Source: Branchipolynoe longqiensis
Lineage: Eukaryota; Annelida; Polychaeta; Phyllodocida; Polynoidae
Assembly (NCBI GenBank): GCA_030323885.1
Contig: CM059197.1
Span: forward strand, 31,090,209 to 31,154,208
DNA: 64,000 nt
Direction of reading: 5' to 3'
A model generated the notes under the pieces. The model saw only the letters and a list, made by a program, of their open reading frames with translations. It was not told the DNA's origin and did no database searches. Numbering within the stretch: the first letter of the stretch is position 1; each line of letters starts with the position of its first letter. The position numbers were made by a program, and so were the translations under genes. Below are positions 53,631 through 63,433 of the stretch, piece by piece.

Positions 53631-54680
53631 CGCGTATACAGACCCTCTGTATACGGATGTAAGCCAGAAGGGCTCCGGCTATACTACTTCTCTGCTAATT
53701 ACCACAAGTGTGGTTCCCGGGTTCGATGCCAGGGGGACTGGCGGCGCTGCTGTCTGCGCACGCTCCCACCGGGCCAAGGTGCACTGGACTTGCCACTTGC
53801 CTGCCAGCCGCACCCCAAGCAACACCTGTGCCTTATGTATAACATTGCATTCGACTTCTAGCCTCCTTCGTAGTTCAGGCGCAAAACCACGTAAACGCCG
53901 ATCCAAAAATGGAGATAAACATTGGAATCAAACCTTAAAAAAGTTGGGTCTTTTTATTCCTTCTCTTTAGTTCATTGCTCCATAACCATATGATCATATG
54001 AAAAGTGGAATCAGTGACCTTTGAACTTATTTTGACGTAAAGATCAATCACTTTTATATAATAACAGTTGATATCGAATGATAGACTTTCTAGATGCAAA
54101 ATTCTCCTTTAATGCAGGTATTTATTGCGTTTACCCTATCATAGTAGCAATTTAAAAAACTCTTTTTAAAAGCCTTAAATTTGCTTGTTGAACATCAGTG
54201 CCAACTCTAATTTAACCTAGGGCACCTTCATTTTAAATTCGCCTTTGTTTCATGCAGGGTTAAAACCCCATAGTGGACTGACCAAGATGCCAACGATGCC
54301 TGTACATGTGTAATTCAATTTGAGGCAACAACCCTGCCCAGTAGGACTAGCGGGTTATGTGTAAATTCTCCAGTCTCCGGCAACACCACCTATAATACTG
54401 AGGCCACGTCATGCACTGCTTTCTATAGCCAAGGGAGGAACCCTGAGGGCTGGAGACCTCCGCCTTTACTGGGGTATGTGCCTTCGAGGGTTAGCAGTGA
54501 GAACTGGATCCGTTTTTGTGGAGCCATGGATGAACTTCCAATCGACTCTGACTGTGACAGTGGAGGTGGACACACAGGACTGTGACAGCACCGGCACAGC
54601 TGGAATGCGCGGTGCATGATGGGATGAGAGCAGTTACCGGAAGGAGAGCAGTTAACGTGATCGTTATGGGATAGAGGAAC
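53631..54680. other. No recognised feature
   Basis: Contains TGTATACAGACCCTCTGTAT, a short palindrome near 53634, and otherwise unassigned sequence. Frames (53679-53970, 54423-54692) lack motifs. Confidence 0.4.
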
Positions 54681-55555
54681 GTTGGAGAACAAGGTAAGAG
54701 GACGGAGAGGAGGGATGTAGGCAGAGGACAGGAGAGGGTGAGAAAGCTGGAAGAGCGAGGAAGAGAGGAGAAAGAGGATATAGGAGGGATGGAGAAAAAG
54801 AGAGGAGAAGGGGATATTAAAGGGAAGAGAGGGAGGGGGAGAGGAAGAGAGGGAGAGGAGAAAGGGAGAGGAGATAGAGACAGGAAGGAGAAATAGAAAA
54901 GGAGAGGCATATACAAGGTAAGAGAGGAGAGGGGAGAGTGGAGAAGTGTGGCAGAGAGAACGGAGAGAAGGAAGAGAGGAATGATAGAGTGAGAGTAGAG
55001 AGAGAGGGGTGGGAGATGGGAGGGAGGGGGAATGGTGGCAGACGGAGAGTGAGAAAGGTACAGAGAGCCAGAAGTCAGAGAAAAGGCCTGAAGGGATAGA
55101 GACAAGGAATGAGGGATGGAGAGAAGAAGAGAAGAAGAAAGGGAGAGAGAAAGCCTGCAGAGATATGAAAAAAGGAAGGAGAGAAGGAGAGAGGGAGAGA
55201 AGAAATGGAGAGAGAAGGACTGCAGAGATAGGGGAAACGGGAGGAGAGAGGGAGAGAGGGAGAGAAGAAAGGGTGAGAGAAGGCCTGCAGAGATAGGGGA
55301 AAAGGAAGAAATGAGGGAGAGAAGGAGAGAAGAAAGGGAGAGAGAAGGCCTGCAGAGATAGGGAAAAAGGAAGGAGAGAGGGAGAGAGGGAGAGAAGAAA
55401 GGGAAAGAGAAGGCCTGCAGAGATAGGGAAAAGGAAGTAGAGAGGGAGAGAAGAAACAGAGAGAAGGCCTGCAGAGATAGGGAAAAAGGAAGGAGAGAGG
55501 GAGAGAAGAAAGGGAGAGAGAGAAGGCCTGCAGAGATAGGGAAAAGGAGAAAGGA
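54681..55555. repeat. Purine-rich minisatellite with 65 bp unit
   Basis: GA-rich throughout. From about 55085 the CCTGCAGAGATA motif (variant ACTGCAGAGATA) recurs at 55154, 55219, 55284, 55349, 55414, 55468 and 55525, spacing 65 bp four times, then 54 and 57. The reverse-strand frames of 162 to 204 residues rich in SLPL are artefacts. Confidence 0.93.
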
Positions 55556-55797
55556 AGGGTCACAGTAATAATGCCGATATTCCAGTTATTGTGTCCTTAT
55601 CAGGAATGCAGTGTTTTCCTCTCAGATGACAGCACGGCACGCGATTCAACGATATCTCCGATATAATTTAGAGCAGCTCATTGTGCCAGACACGTCACCG
55701 TCTTATCAACGACTGACAATTCACAAGCGGCAACATGACATGAAGCAAACAAAATATATATACACAAAAAACAATGGTTAAGTTGTCCGTGCCAATG

Positions 55798-55856
55798 TCA
55801 GTGACTGGGCCCGTCCTGATGTGATCTTAGATGTTGTCAGGACGTAAAACTAAAAA
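55798..55856 (+). mobile_element. SINE-A tail fragment
   Basis: CCCGTCCTGATGTGATCTTA, GATGTTGTCAGGACGTAAAA, then an A run. Confidence 0.7.
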
Positions 55857-55871
55857 AAAAAACACTATATT

Positions 55872-56148
55872 CAGGGTCTGCACACATGTGCCAATATGGA
55901 ATTCAAGGCTATTTTAAGGCCGTTTTTTTTTTATAGAACCATTTCCATTTGGACTTCAAGGGAAAAAATCAATGTTGGCAAATGGCGATTTCGGACTAAT
56001 TTAGATCAGTGGGGACAGTTTAATGGAATTCAATGCTTTTCAAGATAATTACCCAAAATAGGTTAAATTCAAGGCTTTTCAAGGCCTTAAAATGGGGCTA
56101 ATGAAGTTCAAGACTTTTCAAGACTTTCAAGGCCCCGTACGGACCCTG
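55872..56148. mobile_element. M12 MITE (hAT-like ends)
   Basis: CAGGGTCTGCACACATG at left and CCCCGTACGGACCCTG at right are inverted over the outer part. The interior repeats TTCAAGGCTTTTCAAGGCC on both strands. CAGGG termini recall hAT elements, but no 8 bp TSD is visible. 277 bp. Confidence 0.7.
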
Positions 56149-56279
56149 TATACCAAGCAGGGGGGGGGGGGGGGGGGGGGCAAGACCACTCTAGCCTAAG
56201 CCGAGAAAACATTATATCGCTTACCTCCTAAAATAGTGATGTGGGCATGGCGACACCAAATCTCGATAACTTGCTGCAG

Positions 56280-56405
56280 AGCGCCCCGCCCCCAGCAATC
56301 CGCCCCGGCAGTTCGCCCTCGGCAGCCCGCCCCCGGCAGCCCGCCCCCGGCAGCCCGCCCCCGGCAGCTAGCCCCCGGCAGCCTCACCCCCGGCAGCTCG
56401 CCCCG
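56280..56405. repeat. 14 bp GC-rich tandem repeat, about 7 units
   Basis: GGCAG begins units at 56307, 56321, 56335, 56349, 56363, 56377 and 56392, mostly 14 bp apart (CCCGCCCCCGGCAG). It abuts the M11 MITE. Confidence 0.93.
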
Positions 56406-56407
56406 GA

Positions 56408-56752
56408 CACCGGTGTCACAGTTTAAAAGGGTACCCCGTTTAAACCGGGTTTTTCCACAATGCGCATGCGTCAAAGTCGAGTGGCAAGCCTGAAATGTTG
56501 TCAGAATTTCCAGCTTGTGGAGGAGTTCTCTTGAAATAAATGTAGGGCGAGAGACAAGCAATTATTCCTTCAGAAATCATTGTAGTGAATATGTTATGTC
56601 TGATAGAATATATTATCCTCTGCACTAACAAGTTGACAAGCAATTAACAAGTTATGAAACATGGGTACAATCTCAATCAGGCAGAAATGCATGCGCATTG
56701 CGAAAAAATCCGGTTTAAACCCCAGGCACCCTTTTTAAACTGCGACACCGGC
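56408..56752. mobile_element. M11 MITE
   Basis: About 60 bp inverted ends: ACCGGTGTCACAGTTTAAAA, CCGTTTAAACCGGGTTTTT and ACAATGCGCATGCG at left match TTTTTAAACTGCGACACCGG, AAAATCCGGTTTAAAC and ATGCATGCGCATTGCG at right. 345 bp, AT-rich interior, non-coding. Confidence 0.88.
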
Positions 56753-57084
56753 CGCGCGGACAGCGGGCGCGCTGAGCCGTGACCGGCGCCCCTCGGCCCG
56801 TAGCCCGGCGCTCCCGGGGAAGGCCGACGCTTCATAGTCACATCTGGAATTGATCGGCCCACAGCGCGACCTGCGTGCTCTCTAATGTGGGAGGTGGCGA
56901 CGGTAGGAATCCGCTTCCGGTTCCGGATCAATGGCTGGTTACCGGCGCGCGGAGAGTGCTGGAGATGGGGTAAGGGGCGGTTGGGAGTGGCAGTGACGGG
57001 GCTGATGGCAGTCAAGGTGGATGCCCTTTTATTAACCTACATAACACTAGCTTAATAGACCTTTTTCTGCGACGAGCAAGCGCA
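56753..57084. other. GC-rich unassigned sequence
   Basis: CpG-rich around 56753-56900. The minus-strand frame 56677-57015 overlaps the MITE end and has no recognised motif. Confidence 0.4.
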
Positions 57085-57560
57085 GGTGGCTACCAGTGCT
57101 ACCCACATTAGTTCTTTTCACTGCCACCAGAGGGGTGGGACCGGGCACGGTGGCGGAATCGGTAGAGCGCGGGCATCAAGTTCAGTTTCCGGTAAAGTCA
57201 AACCAATGACTTATAAAATTGATACTTATCGCTTCTTAGCTTGTCGCTCGGCATTCATTGGCTAGGGCAAGGACTGGTTGGCTCAGTGTCAGGATAATGT
57301 GACTGAGTGGGATATCAGGTCATAGTGCTGCCAGCCTGGTCTCCCAGTGGGGCATCACTATAAAGTTACCATGAGTGGACACTGTCACAAGTCGGTACCT
57401 ATCATGATATGACCTTAGATGATACCAGGATGTAAAACTCCAACAACCAACCACCTCAGAGGGGTGGGAGGTCTAACCCTTTCCAAGACCTTTTCCACAG
57501 AGTATACTGCACGGTAAGCTGCTACCCACATTAGTCCTTACCAGTACCACTGCCGGATTG
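57085..57560 (+). repeat. Repeat J, split by SINE-A
   Basis: CTACCCACATTAGTTCTTTT, CACTGCCACCAGAGGGGTGG, then after the SINE a second unit ending CTACCCACATTAGTCCTTAC. Same family as 27640 and 47251. Confidence 0.65.
57140..57456 (+). mobile_element. SINE-A, type I head, perfect 12 bp TSD
   Basis: CAGAGGGGTGGG at 57128-57139 and 57457-57468. Head ACCGGGCACGGTGGCGGAAT with a deletion that removes the anticodon part, then complete body and AACAACCAACCACC tail. Confidence 0.94.
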
Positions 57561-57763
57561 ATGGTGCAAATCATCTATTCTCCCGTCTGTTGTACCATAA
57601 ACTTCAGGTTACTGAGGTTGAATTTTAGTGACAGTATCTTATGTGAAGGCATAACGTGCAATCGCAACACAGTAAATACTACTTACTGTTCGCCTTATCG
57701 AAGATAGTATACTGTACAAGAGTTTGCAACTTTCTTTTACTCAGTCGTCAATAATACTGATAT

Positions 57764-57955
57764 TACAGTGAAACCCCAGTATAATGCGATCGTTGGGGGT
57801 CCATACAATGTCATCGCGAAAACAGTGCGGTCGCATTAAATCGGGGTTCAGATTACTGAATTACCTTTGACATAAAGAATTGTCGGTCCAATGAATCATC
57901 GCGTTATATCAGAATTCACGCTACATCGAGCATGTCATAATGGGGTTTCACTGTA
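57764..57955. mobile_element. M9 MITE (pogo/mariner-like ends)
   Basis: TACAGTGAAACCCCAGTATA at left and TAATGGGGTTTCACTGTA at right are inverted; TA edges suit a TA duplication. Interior GCGATCGTTGGGGGTCCATA. 192 bp. Confidence 0.88.
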
Positions 57956-57975
57956 TTACCAAAGCTACTGCGACA

Positions 57976-58295
57976 TTAAAGTTGCATAGTCAGATAGTTT
58001 TGATCGATCACTAGTATCTACTTTACATTAGTTCAAAGTTACTTTTATTTTAAATGGTAAACTTTTAAAATATTTTGAGTGCAAACATGGAAAATTAGTT
58101 TGGCAAGCTTGCCAAAACTCTGACACCATATACTTCTGCAGTAACAGGTTCTGTTAAATTGACTCAGCATTGCCTTTCTATACAGAAACAAATGCTTCAT
58201 AAGTGCATCAGTATCTAAGTTAGATATGTAAAATCAAATCTAGATAATTGGTTTGGTTTTGAAAATTTGATATTTCATCAGACTATGCAGCTTTA
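57976..58295 (-). mobile_element. M1 MITE, full length with short end deletion
   Basis: TTAAAGTTGCATAGTCAGAT at left and CATCAGACTATGCAGCTTTA at right. Interior reversed (AGTAACAGGTTCTGTTAAAT). The left end lacks the CAGAAAATA part. Confidence 0.9.
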
Positions 58296-58448
58296 CGATA
58301 GGTCATATGCCCATTTCAGTGTGACCGGTGTACAGGTGGCGCCCCGCGTCGGCGAGCAGTAAAACTACGCCATCGCAGCAGCTTCTGTATATTTTCTTTC
58401 ACTGCCTGCACATTGGGAGAGGGCTTCGTCTACCCCATGATTTTTTTA

Positions 58449-58787
58449 AGTGGACTTGTGCGATGGTTTTAAGTTTCTGTAATTTTTCTGAGATAAAAAT
58501 ATTAAATTGATCGGGATAATCTGCATTACTTTAATCTGAAGTAACTTTTATTTTAGGTGGCTAACTTTTGAGATATTTGAAGTAAAATTAATGTTGGCAA
58601 ACATCCCAAAACTCTGACCCAATAGGCTTCTGTAGCAACAGGTCCTATTAAATTGACTCAGTATTCCCGATATGTGAGAACAAATGCTTAGGGAATGCAT
58701 ACGTATCCAGCTTAGATATGTAGAATCAAATCTAGATAATTGTTTTGGTTTTGAAAATGTGACATTGAATGGATTGCGCAGTTTTAA
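58449..58787 (-). mobile_element. M1 MITE, degraded ends
   Basis: Left GACTTGTGCGATGGTTTTAA, right TGAATGGATTGCGCAGTTTT, interior AATCAAATCTAGATAATTG as in other reversed copies. Confidence 0.85.
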
Positions 58788-58909
58788 TATCGATGTTTGC
58801 TGTAAAGAATTCCAAAAGCAGATTAAATACTTGAGCCCTCATTAAACATTTAGTGCTGTTTGGTGCTCCCGTGCTACGTCTACGATGCTACATTCGGAAA
58901 TGGATAACC

Positions 58910-59047
58910 TAAGCCTATGGTGTCCAGCATTTCAACACACCAAAGTTAATTTGCCACGTTTTCATTTCAAGCACCCCAACTGTTAGACCTATACAAATAA
59001 AGTTGCTTCACACTAAAGAAAAGTGCATTATAACGATCAACCTCATA
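58910..59047 (+). mobile_element. M1 interior fragment
   Basis: GCCTATGGTGTCCAGCATTT, AAAGTTAATTTGCCACG and CATTATAACGATCAACCTCA match the M1 right half. No termini. Confidence 0.65.
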
Positions 59048-59964
59048 CGCACATGTACGTGGATATATGGGTCATTCTCAGAAACAGTGTATCACTTTTG
59101 TGACATGGAAAACCAAAGTGAAAACATTTCAAACAATAGCAGAAAACATTCCAAATAGTGGCAGAATTTGTATTCCTATGAAGGTTTATATGCTGTCAAT
59201 ATGTCAGAGTCGAAATTATTATTTGTTTACTTTGTGATATTGATGTTATACAAATAGAGAAAACAGTTGAAATTAACCACATACCATCCATAACATCATT
59301 TTTACACACATCCATAACATCATTTTAACACACACAACAAATTCAAATGAGATTTTCTTGATTACAGTTAAGGAAAAAATACTGTGTCTTGCGAGAAAAA
59401 AAGTTGAACAAAATGTTTGGTGTCAATATGCAAATTTTCACATTTTCACTTTAGCGCAAACTCATAAAAGCATATTTTGGATACATTTTGTGGGATAAAT
59501 TAAATACAAGTATTGGTAACATACTCAATACACATATACAGAGTCAATAATAACTATTTGACTCACTACCCCCTAAAAACAGGCAGAAATCATTAACAAT
59601 GTAACATGGAACCCAAATATATCGCACACAATTTCTGAGAACGACACGTGGATGGAGGTCAACACCAATTGAAGTTATTTGAACTGTATATTCATTTTGA
59701 TTTTGAGTTAAAATATGTCTCAGGGAAGCCATGTTGTGTATATCCGGTGTCCATTAACCCCATTACGGGTACTTCCGGTGTATATTATCCCTATTGCATA
59801 GTAAGCTTAGGGGTTGTCAACATTTTCAAAGTAGTACAAAGAGTACTACTTTTCCAGATCAGCCGCCCCTCCAAAGTAGTACACATCAACACTTTACTAC
59901 AGACCCAGACGGGGGTTGTTGGGGGGGGGGGGGAGAATGACTTCAGTGGCTGCCTCTCAGTTTG
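59048..59964. other. No recognised feature; AT-rich
   Basis: CATCCATAACATCATTTT occurs twice (about 59286 and 59310). Near 59800-59890 repeat E-like TTGTCAACATTTTCAAAGTA and a G run. No gene. Confidence 0.45.
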
Positions 59965-60082
59965 GTACGGCATGGGATTCTAACACCCAGGTTCGAACCC
60001 TGGTTGAGTCAATCCAATAACTTAAAAGTTGATACTTGTCGCCACCTAACCTGGCCTTCGGCATCAACTAGAATATGACAAG
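59965..60082 (+). mobile_element. SINE-A fragment, head junction
   Basis: GGTTCGAACCCTGGTTGAGT and TTGATACTTGTCGCCACCTA, the end of the head and start of the body only. Confidence 0.7.
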
Positions 60083-60097
60083 AAGTTAAATAAAGAA

Positions 60098-60150
60098 TAA
60101 AACTTGTCCACAACTGAAATTTCCCCTGCGTTAAATCAGCTAATGAACAA
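60098..60150 (+). mobile_element. SINE-B tail fragment
   Basis: ACTGAAATTTCCCCTGCG and CAGCTAATGAACAA resemble 37219-37255, the SINE-B 3' end. Confidence 0.55.
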
Positions 60151-60185
60151 TCCTTTTAAAATTACATAATATCAACATTTTATTA

Positions 60186-60270
60186 AATAATAAAAGTCGT
60201 ACTTTACTGCCAGCCCCCCCCCCCCCCCCCTTTCATACGCTGTACAAGACAGTGAGAATATTGACAACTT
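60186..60270 (-). repeat. Repeat E-like segment, reversed
   Basis: AAGTCGTACTTTACTGCCAG, a C run, TCATACGCTGTACAAGACAG and TTGACAACTTTGGACGG read in reverse like 7620-7680. Confidence 0.6.
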
Positions 60271-60379
60271 TGGACGGCCCCTTACGAGGACGACCCCCCA
60301 ACCCCCAACATTTCTCTCCTTCATCTTTGTGACGTCACGGCGTCCGCAAGGTGTAGGTGCACATTTTGCGCGGAAGGCG

Positions 60380-60697
60380 GTCGAGGTGTGGGTGTGGGTG
60401 TGGGTGTGGGTGTGGATATGGGTGTGGGTTTGGGTGTGGATATGGGTATGGTATGGGTGTGGGTATGGTACGGGTATGGGTATGGGTGTGGGTATGGGTA
60501 TGGGTATGGGTGTGGGTGTGGGATTGGGTATGGGTATGAGTATGGGTGTGGGTATGGGTGTGGGGATGGGTGTGGGTATGGGTGTGGGTATGGGTGTGGG
60601 TGTGGGTATGGGTATGGGTGTGGGTGTGGGTATGGGTGTGGGTGTGGGTATGGGTGTGGGTGTGGGTGTGGGTGTGGTATGGGTATGGGTGGTTTAA
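60380..60697. repeat. G-rich hexamer array (GGGTGT / GGGTAT)
   Basis: About 50 hexamers of GGGTGT and GGGTAT with few interruptions. It yields long frames in several phases on both strands, which are artefacts. The regular GGG runs give G-quadruplex potential. It is not the TTAGGG telomere motif. Confidence 0.97.
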
Positions 60698-61007
60698 AAA
60701 CTGGCCTGCTTCTTCCATTGCGCACACCGCCACGCGCACACCGGAACCGGCGCGTCTACAAAACTAGCAGGACTTTACGTGTTTGTCAGGCTGGTGTGTG
60801 TGTGCGCGTGTGTGTGTGTGAACGGCTGGTGGTGTGTGGCGAGCCTTGCAGACATAGGTACACTTTTAACAGCCTCAAACTTCCGAGCCTTTTTGACAAC
60901 GCGCTAATTGGCATTCCTCTATCACCATGGTCCACGTTTACTAACATTACACAGACAATCATCGCTAAATACAGTGGTATTAACCAGTGTGTTAACCCGA
61001 TATGAAC
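60698..61007. other. Unassigned; short GT run
   Basis: GTGTGTGTGTGCGCGTGTGT near 60794 and otherwise unrecognised sequence. Confidence 0.45.
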
Positions 61008-61213
61008 ACACCATGGCCGAATGAGTTGTGCGTCCGTCTCTCGTTTTGGTAGATCGTGGGATTCGAACCCATGGGTTCGACCCCTGGTCGAATCAAACCA
61101 ATGACTTGAAAATTGATACGTGTCGCTTCCTAGCCAGGCGCTCGGAAAGGGCAATGACTAGTTGGCTTAGTGTCAGGATAACGTGACTGAGTGGGATATG
61201 AGGTCATGGTGCA
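61008..61213 (+). mobile_element. SINE-A, type II head with doubled B box, tail lost
   Basis: CATGGCCGAATGAGTTGTGC, GGGATTCGAACCCATGGGTT then CGACCCCTGGTCGAATC, and body to GGATATGAGGTCATGGTGC, where it stops. Confidence 0.9.
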
Positions 61214-61335
61214 CATCATCCCTCGTCCAGACACAGTTGCTCGACTTCACAAATTAGCTAGTTTTTAACACACAACGCAAAAGCATCTCCGTCACCGCCA
61301 CCTCCACCTCACATCTCCACCAGCACCCCAGCACC

Positions 61336-61362
61336 CCAGACCCCCACCCCCACCCCCACCCC
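61336..61362. repeat. (CCCCCA)n short array
   Basis: Four to five CCCCCA units. Confidence 0.9.
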
Positions 61363-61455
61363 CAGGCTCGACCACCTCCTACCCACTTTGCTCCTCCACC
61401 GCCTCGGCTAAAGTCGACACCGTGATGGGGGAGTTTACGTCCTTCTCGATAGGGG

Positions 61456-61600
61456 TCGTGGAGGTGTGGGTGTAGGTGTAGGTGTGGGTGTGGGTGTGGA
61501 TGTAGGTGTGGGTGTAGGTGTGGGTGTAGGTGTGGGTGTGGGTGTAGGTGTGGGTGTGGGTGTGGGTTTGGGTGTGGGTTTGGGTGTGGGTGTGGGTGTG
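61456..61600. repeat. G-rich hexamer array (GGGTGT / AGGTGT)
   Basis: About 24 hexamers GTGGGT, GTAGGT and GTTTGG, same strand bias as the array at 60380-60697. Confidence 0.97.
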
Positions 61601-61710
61601 AGCTGTCCCATTTTCTAATTTTCTGCTCATATCCAAAGAGAATTGCGCTCTCGCTTTGGGTCGTCTTGACTCGGGCTTAGCTTTGAAGCTCAGGGCACAT
61701 CCTGTGAGAT

Positions 61711-62068
61711 CGAACCGGACGCGCTAGCCGAATCGGTAGAGCGCAGGCCTCCCGTGCGGAAGGTCGGGAGTTCAATTCGCAGTCAGGTCAAATCAATGAC
61801 TTACAAACAAAATTGATACTTGTGGCTTCCTAGCTTTGCACTTGCCATTATTAGTATTATATTAGGATTGGGCAAGGACTGGTTGGCTCAGTGTTAGGAT
61901 AATGTGACCGAGTGGGGATATAAGGTCGTTGTGATAGTAGCTCTCTCAATGGGGCAGCACTATGAAGTCGCCATGAGTGTGCACTGTCACAAGTCGGAAC
62001 CAGTCCTGATATGACCTTAGATGTTGCCAGGATGTGAAACTCCAACAACCAACCAATCCCGGGAGGGG
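61711..62068 (+). mobile_element. SINE-A, type I head
   Basis: ACCGGACGCGCTAGCCGAAT, CGGTAGAGCGCAGGCCTCCC, GGAGTTCAATTCGC, complete body with small insertions (a TTAGTATTATA duplication near 61850), tail ACTCCAACAACCAACCAA. Confidence 0.92.
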
Positions 62069-62411
62069 CGGGGCTGGGTAGGGCAGGGTGAGGCGGGGTG
62101 AGGAGTGGGGCGGACTTGAGGAGCAATTGCTTGCCAATTACAAGCCGGTTGTCCCCATCATTGATCACTTCTTGCTGGAGGGGGCAGGTTGGGCTCAGCA
62201 ACACACCACGCTCGTCACGTGATACCGGCAAATCAGGTTTGATGTGACCAATATCGATTCGGTCATCAATATGCAATTTCAACAGGCTGCAGTTGTTCCT
62301 GAGTTCTTGAATTTAAAAAGACGTGGGCAGTGAAGGATTTGCTGTTTGGTGTTTAGTGTTTGTCGAAAGGTTCTTACGTTGGGTGCATATTAGTCACAGG
62401 TAGGAATGGTT
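62069..62411. other. No recognised feature
   Basis: Unassigned, with a G-rich short stretch near 62060-62115. Confidence 0.4.
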
Positions 62412-62800
62412 TTATTTGTTTGTTGTATCATGTCTTAGCAACATCTGGTGTTCTCCCTGGCAGAGTGGTTAGAGTGTCAGACTTTTTTCTAGGTCGGACT
62501 CCTAATCTGAAGGTTGGTGGTTCGATTCCCCATGCCCCCACACCTCTACCAATTTGGATTTCAACTGCTGGGTATAACTTACAGCGTCATCAAAGGCCGG
62601 TTGCTCTCATACCATGTCTATGTTTTGAGGGAGGTTAAAAATCCCTTGGGTCGGAAAAGTATAGGTTCAGGCTTTCTATCGACAAACTGTCTAATGGTGA
62701 AAACAAGTCTATCCAGACTTATCCATGATAGGTAGTATAAATCTTCCAAGAAAAAAAAAGAAAAAAAAAGAAGAAAAAAAAGGTCATATCAGGTTTTAAT
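62412..62800 (-). mobile_element. SINE-A tail fragment split by SINE-B
   Basis: TTATTTGTTTGTTG..TCTTAGCAACATCT (to about 62446) resumes after SINE-B as GGTCATATCAGG at 62783, which is the normal SINE-A continuation. Confidence 0.8.
62450..62781 (+). mobile_element. SINE-B inserted in SINE-A
   Basis: GGCAGAGTGGTTAGAGTGTC, CGGACTCCTAATCTGAAGG, B box GGTTCGATTCC, body as at 36956, ending in an A-rich tail (62746-62781) of AAAAAAAG repeats. Confidence 0.9.
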
Positions 62801-62985
62801 CAAACGAAGCTATACCTCTTCAGCGGCCCGAGGAGACCAGTCCAGGCTTACATACCCACTAGCTGGTTGTATGTGATAGCCACACAAGCCTCAGCATGCC
62901 TTCATTCAACTAGTAGCTGGTACCCCCCCCCCCCCCCCCCACACACAAACACACACAAACAATGTCCCTCCTTCACCAACCTCAC

Positions 62986-63312
62986 AGGAAGTGTTGGCTG
63001 AATCGGTAGAGCACGGGCCTCGCGTGCTGGAGATCGGGAGTTCGGTTCCCGGTCGGGTCAACCCAATGACTTATAAAATTGATACTTGTCACTTCCTAGC
63101 CTGGCACTTGGCATTATTAGGATAGGGCAAGGACTGGTTAGCTCAGTGTCAGGATAATCTGACTGAGTGAGATATCAGGTCACGGTGTGGGGCCTGATTT
63201 CCCAGTGGGGCAGCACTATTAAGTCACCATAAGTCCGGACTATCACAAGTGAGTACCCATCCTGATATGACCTTATATGTTGCCAGGACGTAAAACTCCA
63301 ACAAACAACCAA
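62986..63312 (+). mobile_element. SINE-A, full length, type I head
   Basis: GTGTTGGCTGAATCGGTAGA, CACGGGCCTCGCGTGC, B box GAGTTCGGTTCCC, complete body, tail ACTCCAACAAACAACCAAC. AACTAGTAG.TGGTAC occurs before (about 62909) and after (about 63311), possibly a larger duplication. Confidence 0.92.
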
Positions 63313-63433
63313 CTAGTAGTTGGTACACCGCAATGTATCATGAAGGACCAGCATACCTCAGAACACAAATACTTGTGACTGAAGACAATAATAGTATCAC
63401 TTTAAAATTATAGTCTGATATCTTTGTAAACAA

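Noticed and set aside
60380..60697. Interstitial telomeric repeat
   Set aside because: The hexamers are GGGTGT and GGGTAT, not TTAGGG.
60321..61005. Proteins rich in WVWV, HTHT or YPHP repeats
   Set aside because: All are readings of the GGGTGT/GGGTAT hexamer array.
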